Assembly (NCBI RefSeq): GCF_009363435.1
Contig: NZ_CP045354.1
Coordinates: 6,042,501-6,106,500, forward strand
Source of the DNA: Labrenzia sp. THAF82
GTDB lineage: Bacteria; Pseudomonadota; Alphaproteobacteria; Rhizobiales; Stappiaceae
Length of the DNA: 64,000 nucleotides
Direction: 5' to 3'
A program made the position numbers and the translations under genes. The first letter of the stretch is position 1, and each line of letters starts with the position of its first letter. Of this stretch, positions 61,513-64,000 are shown in pieces. Under the pieces are notes generated by a model, which was given only the letters and a program-made list of their open reading frames with translations, was not told the DNA's origin and made no database searches.

Positions 61513-61911
61513 CTATCCACGCAACGCGATGCCGCTTGCAACCTTCGCAATCACGGCCCAGACAATCGTTCTGAACATCATGGCCACGACCGTCCTGAAC
61601 TCGTATGCGCCACCCAACATCACGTGCAAGACAAAAGCGGTGAGCACCATTGCCGTGCCTGCAAAGATGGCAATCGACAGCCAATACGCCCAGCGGCGGC
61701 GTTGCAACAGTCCATAGCCTGCGACTACATATGAGAAGCCGGCAAGGAAATTGAACCACAGCACAAAATGAACAACGTTTCCGGCCGCCTCCATGGCTGC
61801 ACTACCACCGAAAAGAACAATTCCGCCTGACAGGACAGTCATGAGGCCGAAGACAATCGCAAAGAGTGCAACAAAAGCTGAAGCGGGACGTTTGGACTGT
61901 GTATCCGTCAT
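61513..61911 (-). CDS. Small four-span membrane protein
   Basis: 132 residues with four predicted membrane spans, beginning MTDTQSKRPASAFVALFAIV and containing VLWFNFLAGFSYVVAGYGLL then RRRWAYWLSIAIFAG. The family is unrecognised. It lies between the nos operon and the d1-haem genes, followed upstream on the same strand by another small membrane protein, so a part in nitrite or N2O respiration is possible but unproven. Confidence 0.72.
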   Translation of the reverse strand: MTDTQSKRPASAFVALFAIVFGLMTVLSGGIVLFGGSAAMEAAGNVVHFVLWFNFLAGFSYVVAGYGLLQRRRWAYWLSIAIFAGTAMVLTAFVLHVMLGGAYEFRTVVAMMFRTIVWAVIAKVASGIALRG

Positions 61912-61964
61912 GGTCAGCTCCCTGTCGGAACGAAAAATCTGTGATCCTTTGTAACTTTCGAGCG

Positions 61965-62213
61965 TCAGTCCGAACGTTGATTGCCGTCTGCTTCATCCAT
62001 CAGCCCGCGCACCCATTTTGCGGCCGCCCAGGTTGCCGGAATTCCAAGGGGTATACTGATCCAGATCGATGTGAGCGGCGACAGGACGGGCAAGCCGAAA
62101 GACTTGCCCATCAGGCTCAGCAAAAAAAGATTGATGGCAACGGCGGCGGCGGAGAAAGGATAGAGCACAACTGCCAGTTTCCTTACCGACCAGGTTCCGT
62201 CAGTCTGTGTCAT
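61965..62213 (-). CDS. Small two-span membrane protein
   Basis: 82 residues with two predicted spans: KLAVVLYPFSAAAVAINLFLL and LTSIWISIPLGIPATWAAAKW. Composition and a Met preceded by AAAGGGAAAGG support a real gene. No family recognised. It lies between the chelatase gene and the four-span protein, all on the minus strand and probably in one transcript with the d1-haem genes. Confidence 0.68.
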   Translation of the reverse strand: MTQTDGTWSVRKLAVVLYPFSAAAVAINLFLLSLMGKSFGLPVLSPLTSIWISIPLGIPATWAAAKWVRGLMDEADGNQRSD

Positions 62214-62255
62214 TGGGCCTTTCCCTTTCGAGGTGACTGGCGAACTGCTCGCATC

Positions 62256-63245
62256 TCAAACACGTTGCGGCGCATTCACACCGTCCTTGCGACGGGTTGC
62301 CCAAGGCCAGGAGCAACGGTTCCGAACAGCTGCTTTGATCTTTTGGAGCATCGTTACGAAACGCGACCCTGCTGGTGCAGCCGAGTAACGCGCAGCCTTA
62401 TCAATCGTGTTCGCTTCAACCCCGTCTCTTGTTTGCCCTTCGATTGAAGATACCGGAGGTGGCGAGAAACTGACGGCGAGACGAGATCGATCCATCGGAT
62501 CAAAACCATAAGTTCTGCGCCAAGCATTCTTGAGGCTTTGCGCAATCAAACCTGGTACGAACGCGGCCTCGCCGATGGAAGGCAGAAGCACGCCTTGAAA
62601 ACGGCCTTCTTCCAGCTCCTGCGGGATATCGACAGTCAAATGTGGTCCCGTCCCGGCAAGAAATGGCAGCAACAGAGTTCTGGGCGTGCTGAACCTTGCG
62701 ACCCTTGCCAGAAATGGATCCTGTGCAAGAAAACCCGTACGGATCTTCTTTTTAAATGGTGTCAGGCGCTGCAATCTGCGCGCAAAATACAATGCACACT
62801 CTGCTGCAGCCGGTCCGGTTTCAGAACCGTGTGCAGCTATCATGATGTCACATGAGTTGAAGCACCATCCGCGCTGCTCAGCTTCCTGTTTCAGCAATTT
62901 GAACGATTGATGCGGCAGACCGGGAAAAGTTCCGAGAGGTGAAAGCTGATGCACTTTGCGATCACCAAGACGGTCGGGCAGCGCTTTTTTCGTGAACCAG
63001 CCATCGGCCATGAAAACCGGCAAAACGTAAGGCACACCGGTAAACGTATCCAGTTGCTGCTCCAGAATACCTGGAGCTGCAAGAGTGGCCGAGCGTATTG
63101 TCCAGCCCGGAAGGACATGCGCTATTCTTTCAGCCAGAGCACTGAGCTGATCCTCACCCGCTTGCGGATCCAGAGGCTGCCCATGCGCGACGATTATCGC
63201 TTCAGTGACTGGTCCCTTCGGAGAAGGTGATCTTGTTCCAGACAT
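62256..63245 (-). CDS. CbiX-like double-domain chelatase
   Basis: 329 residues. Two CbiX half-domains, each with an AHG metal site: His-21 in IIVAHGQPLD and His-139 in IMIAAHGSETG. The VFMADGWFTKKALP segment is a CbiX landmark. The last 70 residues are Ser/Arg-rich without clear fold. CbiX proteins insert Co or Fe into sirohydrochlorin. Overlap of 44 bases with the d1-cytochrome gene upstream points to an iron-insertion step in d1-haem synthesis; that is inference. Confidence 0.82.
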   Translation of the reverse strand: MSGTRSPSPKGPVTEAIIVAHGQPLDPQAGEDQLSALAERIAHVLPGWTIRSATLAAPGILEQQLDTFTGVPYVLPVFMADGWFTKKALPDRLGDRKVHQLSPLGTFPGLPHQSFKLLKQEAEQRGWCFNSCDIMIAAHGSETGPAAAECALYFARRLQRLTPFKKKIRTGFLAQDPFLARVARFSTPRTLLLPFLAGTGPHLTVDIPQELEEGRFQGVLLPSIGEAAFVPGLIAQSLKNAWRRTYGFDPMDRSRLAVSFSPPPVSSIEGQTRDGVEANTIDKAARYSAAPAGSRFVTMLQKIKAAVRNRCSWPWATRRKDGVNAPQRV

Positions 63246-64000
63246 TGTATTTCCCAGAAGGTTTACGCATCGGCAAACGCCGGACTTCCTCTAAAGTTTC
63301 GGCGTCGTAGATGATCACCGCACCGTCATCCTCCCAGACAGAGACAAGTGCATGGCTGCCATCACGCGTGAATTCGACATGGGCAACCGTGGCTCCTTCG
63401 ACAGGGCGGAGTGTCTTCACGATTTCAAGACTTTCCTTGTCGATGACATGCATGACGTCCTTGTTCGGACCGAAAAACACATCCACCCAGACATAGCGCG
63501 AGTTCTCGTGACTGCGCATGAAGAAGCCGGGTCCAAGCGTTTCGATCCGCTTTACGGTTTTCCATGTCGTCATGTCGATGACGGTGACTGCGCCGTCCTT
63601 CAGGTGCGGCGTTGCCATGACTGTGGTGTCACCATGTTTCCATGTAATTCCGGATCCAAGATGCGGCATGCCAGGCAAATCAAGGTCAGCGGTCTTCTGC
63701 CCGATGACAAGATCAATAACCTGTCCCCCTTCACCACTGCGGGATGCGCCCATGACGTATTCGTAGCTCTGGTCAAAAAAGAAGTCGTCCAGATAGTCCG
63801 GTGTCGTGATCTTGCGGATCGGGAACGGGTCTTCGCTCTTGATCGGTCCCTCGCTACGCCAATCGTGTGCAAACCCCATCTGTGGTGGGTTCGGGCCGTA
63901 GAAGACTTCCCAGATTTCCGGAACATCCTTAAGCGCGAGCACGAAGCTTTCGCGTGGCGGAGCCTGATAGACAGCAGAAATTCGGCTGGGTGTGCCATCC
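63202..64000 (-). CDS. Cytochrome d1-type protein, 3' part (NirN-like; NirF/NirS alternatives)
   Basis: 265 codons open to the window edge, so the 5' part is missing. An eight-bladed d1 propeller is clear: SRISAVYQAPPRESFVLALKDVPEIWEVFY, GFAHDWRSEGP, PGMPHLGSGITWKHG, GFFMRSHENSRYVWVD, VDVFFGPNKDVMHVIDK, and an ending KYNVWNKITFSEGTSH. Histidines in HLGSGI, HENS and HVEF suit d1-haem binding. The ending and wording are nearest to NirN, a d1-haem dehydrogenase, rather than to NirS; the N-terminal haem c domain that would decide this lies outside. Confidence 0.8.
   Translation of the reverse strand, partial: DGTPSRISAVYQAPPRESFVLALKDVPEIWEVFYGPNPPQMGFAHDWRSEGPIKSEDPFPIRKITTPDYLDDFFFDQSYEYVMGASRSGEGGQVIDLVIGQKTADLDLPGMPHLGSGITWKHGDTTVMATPHLKDGAVTVIDMTTWKTVKRIETLGPGFFMRSHENSRYVWVDVFFGPNKDVMHVIDKESLEIVKTLRPVEGATVAHVEFTRDGSHALVSVWEDDGAVIIYDAETLEEVRRLPMRKPSGKYNVWNKITFSEGTSH

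Noticed and set aside
1..64000. CRISPR arrays, insertion sequences, transposases, phage genes
   Set aside because: I looked for regularly spaced repeats, terminal inverted repeats with transposase frames and integrases and saw none.

Overview
The window looks like chromosome of a marine alphaproteobacterium. Coding density is high and operons are tight, often with ATGA overlaps. TRAP and ABC uptake systems are abundant, an Agrobacterium-type oligoalginate locus is present, and there is a full denitrification block. A Stappiaceae/Roseibium-like or related Rhizobiales/Rhodobacterales host fits best, but this is inference from gene content, not from a marker gene.

Layout. (1) 1-5.2 kb: the tail of an unknown gene, tRNA-Ser(CGA), two small VOC (glyoxalase-fold) proteins, an ABC-F ATPase, a GNAT acetyltransferase, a stretch of short or decayed minus-strand frames, and an AT-rich island. 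(2) 5.2-18.7 kb: an oligoalginate/uronate locus. It holds a TRAP transporter, a DEHU-reductase-type SDR, a PL15 exo-oligoalginate lyase, an AlgS-M1-M2-Q-type ABC importer, an RraA-like aldolase, a GntR/FCD regulator and the KdgF cupin. A repeated ATTTGTAAA-type motif lies in front of most of these units and is a candidate operator for the local GntR protein. (3) 18.9-30.1 kb: an L-idonate/gluconate locus with a DUF336 protein, L-idonate dehydrogenase, 2-hydroxyacid dehydrogenase, gluconate 5-dehydrogenase, gluconokinase and a GarR-like reductase, plus a second TRAP transporter and three LacI-family regulators. (4) 30.2-44.5 kb: two tandem CUT2 sugar ABC systems, a fourth LacI regulator, and a CUT1 sugar ABC operon that ends in a cytochrome b561-type membrane protein and an SMP-30/gluconolactonase.

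(5) 44.8-50.4 kb: a VOC protein, UbiX and UbiD, and divergently UbiT-UbiU-UbiV, the oxygen-independent ubiquinone hydroxylation set, with a small unknown protein overlapping the end of ubiV. (6) 50.5-61.4 kb: nnrU, nnrS and the nitrous oxide reductase operon nosRZDFYLX. (7) 61.5-64 kb: two small membrane proteins, a double-domain CbiX-like chelatase, and the 3' part of a cytochrome d1-type gene (nirN/nirF/nirS family) that continues past the window.

How it works together. Regions 2-4 import uronate and sugar-acid compounds and feed them towards 2-keto-3-deoxygluconate and 6-phosphogluconate. Regions 5-7 build the anaerobic respiratory chain: quinone made without O2, N2O reduction and d1-heme maturation. 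Two regulatory layers can be read directly. LacI-type palindromes (ATGTTATCGATAACAT and GTTACCGGTAAC variants) occur at nine places between 18.9 and 38.5 kb. FNR/NnrR-type boxes (TTGAY-N4-RTCAA) occur before ubiT/ubiD, nnrS/nnrU and nosR.
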